Source of the DNA: Longimicrobiaceae bacterium
GTDB lineage: Bacteria > Gemmatimonadota > Gemmatimonadetes > Longimicrobiales > Longimicrobiaceae
DNA length: 33,189 bases
Assembly (NCBI GenBank): GCA_030146875.1
Contig: JASLAX010000145.1
Span: 1 to 33,189 of the forward strand
Reading direction: 5' to 3'
Positions 1 to 8,200 of this stretch are shown one piece after another. Within the stretch, counting starts at the first letter, position 1, and each line of letters starts with the position of its first letter. A program made the translations under genes and the position numbers. The notes beneath the pieces were generated by a model. It did not search any database. It was not told the origin of the DNA and worked only from the letters and a program-made list of their open reading frames with translations.

Positions 1-1813
1 CCGGCGGGGGCTCCGCACCCGCGCCGGCGGCCACCAGCGCCAGCGCTCCGGCGCCGGCCGCCAGGGCGACCCCCCGGGCGGCGCGGCGCCGGCCGGGCGA
101 CGCCACGAGCGTCCCGAAGCGGCCCAGCGCCCAGAGGCCGAACGCCATCAGGGTCAGCGCGGCGAGCAGCGCCGTCACCGCGCCGGTCCCGGCCTGCCGC
201 CCGAGCACCCACGCGAGCCAGACCACGGTCGCGAGCAGCGGAAAGGCGAGCGCCTGCCGCAGCGTCACCATCCACGCGCCGGGCCTGGGCAGCCAGCGGC
301 GCACGCCCGGCACCGTGGCCACGAGCGCGAGCGGCCACACCAGCCCCATGCCGAGCGCGGTGAACACGACGACCGCGCTCGCCGCCCCCCCGGCGATCCC
401 GTACGCGACCGCGGCGGCCAGGAAGGGCGCGGAGCACGGCGTGGCGAGCGCGGTGACCAGGACCCCGCCCAGGAACGCCTCGGCCGCCGGTGGCGTGCGC
501 CCCGCCGCGGCCGAGAGCGTGCCGCCCAGCGGGGCGAGCTCGAAGACGCCCGCCATGTTGAGCGCCGCGGCGAACACCACCAGCGCGAGCGCCCCCACCA
601 TCGCGGGGCTCTGGAGCTGGTAGCCCCAGCCGACCTCGGCGCCGGCCGCGCGCAGGGCGAGCAGCGTCCCCACCAGCGCCCACATCGACACGAGCACGCC
701 CGCGGCGAAGAGCAGCGCGTGGCGCCGCGCAGTCCGACCGTCGCGCGCCGCCGCCTCGGCGACGCCGAGCGCCTTGATCGACCGCCCGGGCAGGACGCAC
801 GGCATCTGGTTGAGCCGCGTGCCGCCCTGGAGCGCGAGCAGGCCGGCCGTGGCGAGCGCGAGCCATCCGCCTCCGCCCAGGCCGCCGGCGCCGGCGCCCC
901 CGCCCGCGGACCCGTCGCCCGGCGCGAGCTGCGCCATCTCCACCACCGGCGCGTCCACCTCCACCGCCAGCCCCTCCCCGCCGTCCAGACCCGCGAAGAA
1001 GAGCACTCCCTTCAGCCGGGCCGGCGTCCCGCTGGCGTACCGGGAGCGCGCGATCCGGAGCTCCAGCGCGCCGCCGTCCACGCGCACCGCTGCCGGCGCG
1101 GCGTGGTCGATGACGCCGGTGGAGTCCACGAAGAACCGGACGCGCTTCGCGTCCGCGCCCGCGAGCAGGCCCGACCCCTCGGGCGGGCGGACGCGCAGCA
1201 CGACCGCCCCCGCGTCAACCGCCGAGCGGAACACCCAGTCGGCGGCGCGCACCGGCACGCGCGCCTCCTCCGCGGCGAACGCGCGGGCGGCAGCGGTGTC
1301 GGCCCTCGCGGCCGCTCCCACGGGCAGCGTCAGCGCCAGGTCCACCTCGTCGGCGATGCACTCGACCTTGCACACCACCCACGTGACGGTGCCCGCGAGC
1401 GTCGCGGTCGACCCGGCGACCGCGGTGCGCGGGTCGTGGACGTCGGCGAGCAGGTGCACCTCGCGCTCGTAGCCGTAGCTGGCGAGCGGCGGGGAGACGA
1501 TCAGCTCCGGCGCCGGCCACCGGAGCGGGGCCGCCGTGAACCCCTCCGGGAGCCGCCACTCCACCGATGGCGGGCTCCCCACGTCGCCCGCGTGCCGCCA
1601 GTACGCATGCCAGCCCGGGTCCGGGCGGAGCCGGATCGCGACCGCCGCCGTCTCGCCCGGCACCAGCACGCGCCCCGCGCTCCGCAGCTCGATCTCCACG
1701 GGCCGGCTGGCGGTGGCGGGCGCCAGCGCCCGCGGCCCGGGCGACTGCGCCAGGGCGCACGACGGGAGGATCGCCGCCGCGAGGACGGCCAGGAGAATGC
1801 GATGGTGGATCAT
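1..1813 (-). CDS. DsbD/ScsB-like thiol:disulfide interchange membrane protein (C-terminus beyond window)
   Basis: Predicted inner-membrane protein that passes electrons from the cytoplasm to periplasmic thiol partners. About 604 codons are visible and the frame is still open at the left edge. A signal peptide (residues 1-22, ending ALA before Q) is followed by a periplasmic domain of about 300 residues with a Cys pair at 148 and 152 (VVCKVECI), as in the N-terminal domain of DsbD/ScsB. A Gly-rich linker leads into a multi-span membrane domain with the family motif LNxMPCVLP (Cys339) and a second ATPCSAP motif. Residues 333, 336, 343 and 344 are R, Q, G and R where the family normally has Leu or Val. 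The start at 1813 is chosen for the signal peptide; it overlaps by 4 nt (ATGA) a short upstream ORF. A C-terminal thioredoxin domain may lie outside the window. The family call is firm; the partner is unknown. Confidence 0.85.
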   Translation of the reverse strand, partial: MIHHRILLAVLAAAILPSCALAQSPGPRALAPATASRPVEIELRSAGRVLVPGETAAVAIRLRPDPGWHAYWRHAGDVGSPPSVEWRLPEGFTAAPLRWPAPELIVSPPLASYGYEREVHLLADVHDPRTAVAGSTATLAGTVTWVVCKVECIADEVDLALTLPVGAAARADTAAARAFAAEEARVPVRAADWVFRSAVDAGAVVLRVRPPEGSGLLAGADAKRVRFFVDSTGVIDHAAPAAVRVDGGALELRIARSRYASGTPARLKGVLFFAGLDGGEGLAVEVDAPVVEMAQLAPGDGSAGGGAGAGGLGGGGWLALATAGLLALQGGTRLNQMPCVLPGRSIKALGVAEAAARDGRTARRHALLFAAGVLVSMWALVGTLLALRAAGAEVGWGYQLQSPAMVGALALVVFAAALNMAGVFELAPLGGTLSAAAGRTPPAAEAFLGGVLVTALATPCSAPFLAAAVAYGIAGGAASAVVVFTALGMGLVWPLALVATVPGVRRWLPRPGAWMVTLRQALAFPLLATVVWLAWVLGRQAGTGAVTALLAALTLMAFGLWALGRFGTLVASPGRRRAARGVALAAGAGALALVAAGAGAEPPP

Positions 1814-1995
1814 GGAGATGATGATCTCGTTTCGGGTGCAGCCGCTTGAATCACGGGCAGCGGTCGAATCGTCGTTCCCGTACGGTAATCCCGGATCCGG
1901 TAGGCCGTGAGCCCATCACCGGTGGATGGTAGATGGGGTCCGCCGAACGGCGGGCGACGCTCTCCCACACACCCTCTCCGCGCTCCCGTCTTCAT
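1810..1995 (-). other. Short leader ORF A (61 codons) overlapping the dsbD-like start
   Basis: Open frame of 61 codons whose TGA overlaps the ATG of the dsbD-like gene as ATGA, the usual layout for translational coupling. Its first 29 residues align without gaps to the leader ORF at 9766-9921: both start MK, have ARR at 5-7, RRPPFG at 13-18, then PxLPxTxDxL; 17 of 29 are identical. No clear ribosome site precedes the ATG, and third-position GC is clearly lower than in neighbouring genes. Coding status is therefore doubtful: it could be a leader peptide, a small protein or a conserved RNA element. The rest of the 1814-2177 gap holds only this ORF and the operator at 2115. Confidence 0.35.
1920..1960. 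repeat. 41-bp repeat, copy A (upstream of the dsbD-like gene)
   Basis: Matches 9846-9886 at 35 of 41 positions with no gap. The best conserved part contains the small palindrome GCCGAACGGC, which could form a hairpin. Weaker similarity continues about 30 bp further, to a shared CTTCAT that is the start region of leader ORFs A and B. No third copy was seen in the window. Confidence 0.65.
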
Positions 1996-2114
1996 CGCCG
2001 TCGACCCGCGCTCCCCGCCCCGTGACCGGCACTCCGACGGTGCGATCGCCCTCCGCCAGGCAGAGCGGCCCTCCCGTGATCCGCCCGCCTGGACGACGAA
2101 TCCTCACACCTCTG

Positions 2115-2131
2115 TACTACGCCGTGTAGTA
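2115..2131. promoter_or_regulatory. Probable BlaI operator, copy 1
   Basis: TACTACGCCGTGTAGTA has arms TACTAC/GTAGTA around 5 nt, like the TACTAC...GTAGTA operators of the BlaI/MecI family. It matches the site over the blaI promoter (3618-3634) at 14 of 17 positions. It lies after the M56 gene and 302 nt before the dsbD-like start, so the dsbD-like transcript is the likely target. No convincing -35/-10 pair was seen here. Confidence 0.65.
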
Positions 2132-2177
2132 ACAAGGGGCGGACGGGAGCCTCTCCGGCCTCGGTCCGCGGACGCCG

Positions 2178-3161
2178 CTACCGCCGCGGCGGGACGAGCC
2201 GGGGCGCGTTTTCGCGAAGCTCCGCGCGCAGCTCGGAGCTCACGTCGGAGCTGTGGTAGGTCCAGAGGAACGTGGCCGTCCACAGCAGCGCCGCGACCGT
2301 CAGCGCCCGCCGCGCCGCGGTGAGCCACGCGCGGCGCGGGGCGGGCTGATAGTCCATCAGCCGGCGGACGCGCACCTCCACGCTCGGACGGGTCCGGAGC
2401 AGGGGGTGGGCATGGATCCAGCGCGCGCCGGTCCGGCCGGGGAGCGCCCGCTGCAGGCGCCACACCTGGACCAGCGAAGCGGCGACCACCAGCGGGTTCT
2501 GCACCGCCTCCACGACCCGGTCGTCGCAGGACAGCTCGCGCCGGAAGACCACCCGCGGCCAGACGACGGACCGGAAGGTCCAGAGCAGGGCAAGGACCAC
2601 CGCGGCGAGCATCCCGGCCTGGGCGAAGCCGAACGGCAGCCGCATCTGGAAAGCCAGCACGTACAGCGCGGTGGCCTGCAGCAGCACCACGAGCGCGCCC
2701 AGGGGCAGAAGGCTGCCGAGCCAGGCGCGCAGGCCGTCGCGCTGCCGCACGTGGACGAGCTCGTGCACCAGCACCGCGCGAAGCTCGTCCGTCCCGAGCG
2801 AGCGGACCAGGACGGGTGCCAGGAAGACGGCTGGCCGGAACGAGCCCGTGGTGAACGCCAGCGGGCCCTCGTCCGCGTGCCGGTGCAGCGGTGGCAGGCG
2901 CTTCAGCCCCACGCGCGTGCCCGCCTCGCGGTACAGCTCGTACAGCCCGGCGAGCTCGTCGCGCCCATAGACCGGGGAGCGGCGGCGCAGGCGCCGGTCG
3001 GCCACGCAGTGGGCCCCGATCCGCGCGACCGCGCCCGCCATCAGGAGCAGCGTCAGGGCGCGGGCCACGTCCACGGGCGCGCCGCAGAGGCCGGGGACGA
3101 CCATCAGGACCTCCACGCCCCAGAGGAGCTTGGAGTACGCCGCGAAGAGCCATTCAAGCAT
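2178..3161 (-). CDS. M56/BlaR1-type membrane zinc metallopeptidase
   Basis: Membrane peptidase of 327 residues, the usual partner of BlaI repressors, which it would cleave or inactivate on signal. The zinc site is HELVH at residues 133-137 with a probable third ligand, Glu209, in RRELSCDD. Hydrophobic segments are near residues 12-28, 35-50, 150-172 and 180-200, and one more lies near 285-302. Only about 25 residues follow the last segment, so there is no penicillin-binding sensor domain as in staphylococcal BlaR1, and the signal cannot be guessed. The ATG at 3161 lies inside the end of blaI (8-nt overlap, ATGCTTGA), so the two are translationally coupled. Confidence 0.85.
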   Translation of the reverse strand: MLEWLFAAYSKLLWGVEVLMVVPGLCGAPVDVARALTLLLMAGAVARIGAHCVADRRLRRRSPVYGRDELAGLYELYREAGTRVGLKRLPPLHRHADEGPLAFTTGSFRPAVFLAPVLVRSLGTDELRAVLVHELVHVRQRDGLRAWLGSLLPLGALVVLLQATALYVLAFQMRLPFGFAQAGMLAAVVLALLWTFRSVVWPRVVFRRELSCDDRVVEAVQNPLVVAASLVQVWRLQRALPGRTGARWIHAHPLLRTRPSVEVRVRRLMDYQPAPRRAWLTAARRALTVAALLWTATFLWTYHSSDVSSELRAELRENAPRLVPPRR

Positions 3162-3594
3162 CGGAATCCGCTCGCCTCCGCTTCTCCTCGATCGCCTTCG
3201 CCAGCGCCTCGATGGCGGCTTCGTCCTGCTCGCCCATGTGCTCCACGAGCTGGCTCATGGCGGGGGCGGTAAAGTCGTCCAGCAGCTCGCTCAGCACCGT
3301 GCCGAAGGTGCGCCGGGTGAACTCCTCCTTGCTCGCGGCGGGCGCGTACACGTACGCCGCGCCGTCCTTCCACTTCTCCAGCAATCCCTTCTCCGCCAGG
3401 CGCGACATCACCGTCATCACCGTGGTGTACGCGACCTCCCGGTCCGCCGCGGCCAGGCGCTCGTGGACGTCGTGGACCGTGGCCCGGCCGCGCGCCCAGA
3501 CCGCCTCCATCACGTCCGCCTCCAGGTCGCCCAGGATCTTGCGGAGCCCCTTCTTCCGGGGATCGAACGTGAAATGGTAGCGGTTCAGGTCCAT
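3154..3594 (-). CDS. blaI: BlaI/MecI/CopY-family transcriptional repressor
   Basis: Winged-helix repressor of 146 residues. The DNA-binding domain spans about residues 18-90: LGDLEADVMEAVWARG begins the first helix, and the recognition part includes AYTTVMTVMSRLAEKGLLE. A helical dimerisation tail rich in Glu/Ala follows (95-146). The start at 3594 is supported by length and by the promoter and operator directly upstream. It would form a dimer, bind the 17-bp operator at 3618-3634 and so repress itself and the coupled M56 gene. The similar site at 2115-2131 suggests that the dsbD-like gene belongs to the same regulon. Confidence 0.92.
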   Translation of the reverse strand: MDLNRYHFTFDPRKKGLRKILGDLEADVMEAVWARGRATVHDVHERLAAADREVAYTTVMTVMSRLAEKGLLEKWKDGAAYVYAPAASKEEFTRRTFGTVLSELLDDFTAPAMSQLVEHMGEQDEAAIEALAKAIEEKRRRADSDA

Positions 3595-3617
3595 GGGATC
3601 GGCGGGACGGGGGTTCT

Positions 3618-3634
3618 TACGACAGCGTGTAGTA
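3618..3634. promoter_or_regulatory. Probable BlaI operator, copy 2 (autoregulation)
   Basis: TACGACAGCGTGTAGTA, 14 of 17 identical to the site at 2115-2131. It begins 24 nt upstream of the blaI start and touches the -10 box of the blaI promoter, so a bound repressor would cover the transcription start. Confidence 0.65.
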
Positions 3635-3662
3635 GGGTAGTGCCGTCGGGACGCGCGGTCAA
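3634..3662 (-). promoter_or_regulatory. Sigma70-type promoter of blaI
   Basis: On the minus strand, TTGACC (3662-3657), a 17-nt spacer and TACCCT (3639-3634). The -35 matches consensus at five of six positions and the -10 at three. The operator abuts the -10, which supports the assignment. Confidence 0.55.
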
Positions 3663-3728
3663 GGTTCTCGTGCGGTCCGGCCGGCACGGGGATGTCGCGC
3701 CTTCCGCCCCCACCCCCGGGTCCCTTCG

Positions 3729-4355
3729 TCAGGGACGCGCCGCTCCCCGCCGCTCGGCCTCCCGGAGCTCCCGGATGCAGTCGCCCCTGTGCGCGACGCT
3801 GACCCCGACATCGACGAACGCCGTGTCGGGTGTCACCGCGAACACCTGGAGCGTGACGTTCTCGAGCCCCGCGAGGAGAGCGGTCGAGCTCTCCCTCCAG
3901 AGAGCCCCATGGTAGCGCTCCCTCGAGTGGACGCTGCGCATCCACTCCTCGGGCCGGGTCAGCGTCGGGAACAGGCCGACCGATTCCGAGAGCTCCCCCT
4001 CGCCGTACACCGCCTGCAGCGAGTCCCGCGCGGCGGCCAGGGCGCTCTTCGCCTCCGTCCCATCGGGCCGGCTCCGGAAGCGTGGGGTGGCGGCCGTGAT
4101 CGCGCAGACGCCGCGCGTGGGAGAGACGAGCACCCTGTACCCCTCGAAGGGGGGGAGCGGCGACGGCACGTGCGTGAGCTTCCACCAGCCTGGAAGCCAG
4201 CCGCCGGGGGTGGCTCCGAACCGCTCGCGGAGGGTGGCGAGCGGCGTCCCCAGCGGAATGCCGAACGGCTCGGTGGGGACGCGCTGCTGGGCCTCCAGGC
4301 GTTCGGCCCCGGCGGCGGCCAGGACGGCGACTGCGGCGAGCACGGCAAGACGCAT
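3729..4355 (-). CDS. Secreted protein of unknown function
   Basis: Predicted 208-residue exported protein. The start at 4355 gives a clean Sec signal peptide (MRLAVLAAVAVLAAAGAERLEAQ, cut after residue 22 or so) and is preceded by GAGGAG at good spacing; longer in-frame starts would bury this signal. The mature part is a mixed alpha/beta sequence with GIPLGTPLATLRERFG near its start, a pattern seen in small proteins with a repeated 'IPLGxSxxxLxxRFG' element. Two cysteines (in VCAITA and GDCIRE) could form a disulfide. I do not recognise the family. It has its own gap from blaI (134 nt). The 297-nt gap upstream (4356-4652) holds the divergent start regions of this gene and the lipoprotein at 4653; I saw no defined operator there. 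Confidence 0.7.
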   Translation of the reverse strand: MRLAVLAAVAVLAAAGAERLEAQQRVPTEPFGIPLGTPLATLRERFGATPGGWLPGWWKLTHVPSPLPPFEGYRVLVSPTRGVCAITAATPRFRSRPDGTEAKSALAAARDSLQAVYGEGELSESVGLFPTLTRPEEWMRSVHSRERYHGALWRESSTALLAGLENVTLQVFAVTPDTAFVDVGVSVAHRGDCIRELREAERRGAARP

Positions 4356-4652
4356 GAAGACGCTCCTCGTCCGGGATGAAATGCCCTTCCTCTCGATCGC
4401 CATGAGCTGCGCGGCGCACGCGGACACTAATCGCGAGAGGAGCGTTCGCGCCAGCCGGCTTCGCAAGCTCGTCGGGCCGGCTGCGCATCGTCCCGCGGCT
4501 GCGAGACCGATGCGCGCAACGCCCGCCGCGTTCCCGGCCGCCGCATGCATGCGGCGGCGCACCCGATCGCGGAGTGCTTGCGACGTTCGCCGCCCGCGCG
4601 TACCCTGCCCGGCGACCGCCTGTTTGCCGCCGCCCCCCCGCCGGAGGAGACG

Positions 4653-5204
4653 ATGTTCCCACGACCGCTACGGCTCGCCACCCTTTCCGCGCTGCTCTGC
4701 GCCTGCGTGCCCCCGAAGGCCGTTCAGCAACCGGCGCCGCAGCCGGTGCAGCAGCCGGCGCCGGCGCCGGGCGTCGTGGAGCGTACGCTGCGGGCCGCCG
4801 CGGGGGGCGCGGAGATCCCCGCGGACCTGGTGGTGAGGTACAGCGACATGCACGGGATGCACGGCGGCACCACCATCTCGCTCACGGCGGACGGCAAGGT
4901 GGAGTCGAGGACCGTCGATCCCCGCACCGGCTTGTCGGAGCGGCGGGGAACGATCCCCCCCGACTCGGTCCGCGCCGTCATCCAGCTCCTGGTGGAGCTC
5001 GCCGCGTGGGAGCAGCGCACGCCGCCCAGGCGGCCCGTGCCGGACGAAAGCGCGGCGGGGCTCACCATCCGGGCCGGGGGCGAGGAGGCGCGCATCTGGG
5101 AGTGGTACAACGAGATGGGCACCAACGCGCGCCTGAGCCGCGTGCTCGCCAGGCTGCGCTCCTTCGCGACGGAGGATCCCAGTGCGCCGCCGCCGCCGAG
5201 CTGA
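4653..5204 (+). CDS. Putative lipoprotein, unknown function
   Basis: Predicted 183-residue lipoprotein. The ATG at 4653 follows GGAGGAGACG, a strong ribosome site, and is preferred over a longer in-frame start at 4545. The signal ends in a lipobox-like LCAC (Cys18). A Pro/Gln/Ala-rich linker with repeated QPAPQPVQQPAPAP leads to a small domain with VVRYSDMHGMHGGTTISLTADGKV and an acidic, Trp-containing C-terminal half. No catalytic motif was seen. It converges with the minus-strand permease gene and is divergent from the secreted protein at 4355. Confidence 0.7.
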   Translation: MFPRPLRLATLSALLCACVPPKAVQQPAPQPVQQPAPAPGVVERTLRAAAGGAEIPADLVVRYSDMHGMHGGTTISLTADGKVESRTVDPRTGLSERRGTIPPDSVRAVIQLLVELAAWEQRTPPRRPVPDESAAGLTIRAGGEEARIWEWYNEMGTNARLSRVLARLRSFATEDPSAPPPPS

Positions 5205-5223
5205 GCGGGGCGGCGCTCCCCGC
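5205..5223. terminator. Hairpin between convergent genes
   Basis: GCGGGG (5205-5210) pairs with CCCCGC (5218-5223) across a 7-nt loop, starting at the base after the lipoprotein stop. There is no U-run, so intrinsic termination is uncertain. The site separates the ends of the convergent genes. Confidence 0.35.
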
Positions 5224-5231
5224 CGGCGCGC

Positions 5232-8200
5232 CTACTCGGGCTCCACGACCGGCCGCACGTTGTCGACCGAGACCCGGTCGATGTAGTAGCCGTACGGATC
5301 GACGCCGGCGTGCGTCGGCTTCCGCTCGGTCACGAACCGGAGCGCCTGCGCTCCCGACCGAAGGGGCCGGCGCTCCACGACGATCGCGTCCCTGGCGCCG
5401 AAGCCGGCGAGGCGCGGGTTCGCGGTGAAGAGGCCCACCTCGATGCGCTCGGCCAGCGTGGTCTCCGTCTCGGCGCCGCGGGCGTCCACGGAGTGCTTCT
5501 TCGCCTCCACCGGCACGGTGACGTCCCACCTTCCGTCGGCGCGCCGCACGGCGGTGGGCGCGGTGACCTTCAGGTCGTAGAGGACCACGCGCTCGAAGAG
5601 GTCGGTGATCAGGTCCTGCTCCTCCCCTGTCCGGGCCTCCGCGCGCAGGGCCTGGATCAGGTCGAGCGAGCGGGGGTACGGCGCGCCCTTGAACCGGTAG
5701 CGCCGCAGCAGGCTCCTCAGCGCCCGGTTCATCCTTTCCTCGCCCAGGCGCTCCTGCAGCAGGTACATGGCGAGCGCCCCCTTGTGGTAGCCGATCCAGT
5801 CCTCGGTCTCCACGCGGGCGAGGGGCGGCTCCTCCACGGATCCCGCGGAGCGCCACCCGAGATAGCGGTGGAGCAGGTACCGCAGGCCGCGGCGGAGCTC
5901 CTCCTCGCCGCCCAGCTTCTTCAGCATCATCATCGCGGAGTACTGCGCGAGCGTCTCGGTGAGCACCATCGAGCCCTGCACGTCCGCTCCGGTGATCTGG
6001 TGCGCCCACCACTGGTGCGCCAGCTCGTGCGCGGTCGTGCCCGTGACGTGGTCGATGGTCTCGGGGTCCCTGAAGTCGGCGATGAACCCGTACGTCTCGG
6101 AGTACGGCACGGTGCCGGCGAAGGCCTGCGCGAAGTTCTGATAGCCCGGGAACTCCACGATGCGCACGTGGTCGAACGGGTACGGGCCGAAGCTCGCCTG
6201 GTAGTAGTCGAGCGACGGCGCCAGCGCGTCGAGCATGCGGTCGACGTTCCACGTGTGCGCGGGGTGATGGTAGACGACCAGGTCCACCCCGGCGTGCCGG
6301 CGGCGCCTCTCGGCGTAGCGGGCCGACTGGACCGAGAACTTCTCGCGGATCGGCGCCTCGGACACGAAGCGGGCGACCCGCCGTCCGCCGCGCACCACGT
6401 CCGAGACCCTCCGGCCCGGGGCGATGGGGGTCTGGTCCGCCGCGGTGGACAGAGTGATGTCCGCCGTCGTCCATCCCCCCTGGTCGGTGGCCTTCGCGGT
6501 CGCGGAGCGATCCTCCGGCCTGGGCCTTCCCCCTCGCTCGGGGAGGCCGAAGGCGCGGCGCGCGGCGGGATCCCACAGCGTGCCGTCGTGGCTCATCCCG
6601 ATCGTGGGCGCGAGCTCGTCCCTGGCCAGGAAGGTGCCGTTCTCCACCAGCCGGGTGTTCGGAGCCCCGTTGCGGAACCCGCGGTGCCAGCGCCGCGTCT
6701 CGAAGGTCAGGACGCGCTCCTCGCCCGGCCGCATCGGCGAGTCCAGGCGATAGATGCGGTAGTCGAACTCGCCGTCGTCCACCACCAGGCGCGCGCCGGC
6801 GATCGCCGCGCGGGTCAGCTCCAGCTCGTCGTCCACCAGCCGGACGTGGACGTCGGTGATCGGCCGCGGCGTCAGGTTGCGGAGCAGGTAGCTCCCCCGG
6901 GTCACCGCCCGCCGCTCCCTGGGATACAGGTCGACGGCCACCGTCATCTTCTCGACCGCCGGCTGCGGCAGGTCGGCGTACCGCCAGTACTTCTTCTCGA
7001 ACGCCGCCTGGTGCTCCAGGCCGGCCAGCGGGGAGCGGTACCCGTTCAGGACGTTGATGTTGTAGTACGCGTACGCGCCGGTGCCGGCGAAGGCCAGCAG
7101 GGCCGCGCCCGCGACCCACCCCGCCGCCCCCGCGAGCCGCCGCGGGGCGGCGGCCAGCCTGGGCCGCAGCCGTATCTCGGTGCCGCGCCGCCACAGCAGG
7201 TGCGCCGCGAGGAGCAGCAGCACGGCGAACGCGCCCCAGTACGCGCGGACCGTCCACGCGCCCACCCAGAACGGGCCGGCGCCGTTCATGTCGCTCAGCG
7301 GCATGCCGGGGCTGGCGCCGTAGTTCAGCAGGTCGTGGTCGACGGCCTGGTTGAGCTGCTGCCAGACCAGGAAGGCCGCCATGACGGCCCAGCCCACGGT
7401 CTTGTGGGGGCTGAGCGCCTGGACGAAGACCGCCAGCGCGGCCAGGAGCAGCACGTCCCAGGTCGCCGGCAGCACGTACCAGAGCAGGTACTTGCCGGGC
7501 TCCACGTCCGTGAAGCCGGCGGCGAGCTGGAACCCCACGGCCGCGGCCATGTTGACGAGCACCATCGCCATCAGCACCAGGGCCATCGCCAGCGTCTTGG
7601 GCACGACGTACGCCCAGCTCGGCATCGGGGTGGCGTCGACGATCTCGTGCATCCTGCGGTCGCGCTCGCGCCACACCAGCTCGCCCGCGTAGAAGATGGC
7701 GACGACCAGCAGGATCATCTCGAACGCCCCCCGGATCTCCGGGATCAGCGTCAGCGTGGTGGGATAGGTGGGCCTTCCGGCGGCGCCCCGCGTGGTCAGC
7801 ACGTAGAAGGTGGTGAAGAGCCCCCACGCCATCACCACGATGAAGGCGGGGCTCAGGACGACCTGCCGGGCCTCGAACCGGGTGCGCATCCAGAGCAGGG
7901 CGCGCAGCGCGCGGGGGCCGTGCGCGGGAGCGGGAAGGGAGACGGCCCCCCCGGCGCGCCGGGGCTCGGCGGACGACGCCTCCGCGGTCCTCAGCCGCTT
8001 CCGCTCGCGCCTCGACATCCCCCCGTCGGCGAAGCGGTACGCCCCGCAGGCGAGCGCCAGGGCGAGCGTGGCGATCCCCATCCACAGGAGCCGGTTGTAC
8101 AGGAAGCCCCCGGCGAGGTGGGGGAGCATCACGTTCTGTTCGGCCACCGTCCAGTAGCGCACGGCGTCCTTCAGGGCGCGCCCGGCGAACGGCTCGGCCA

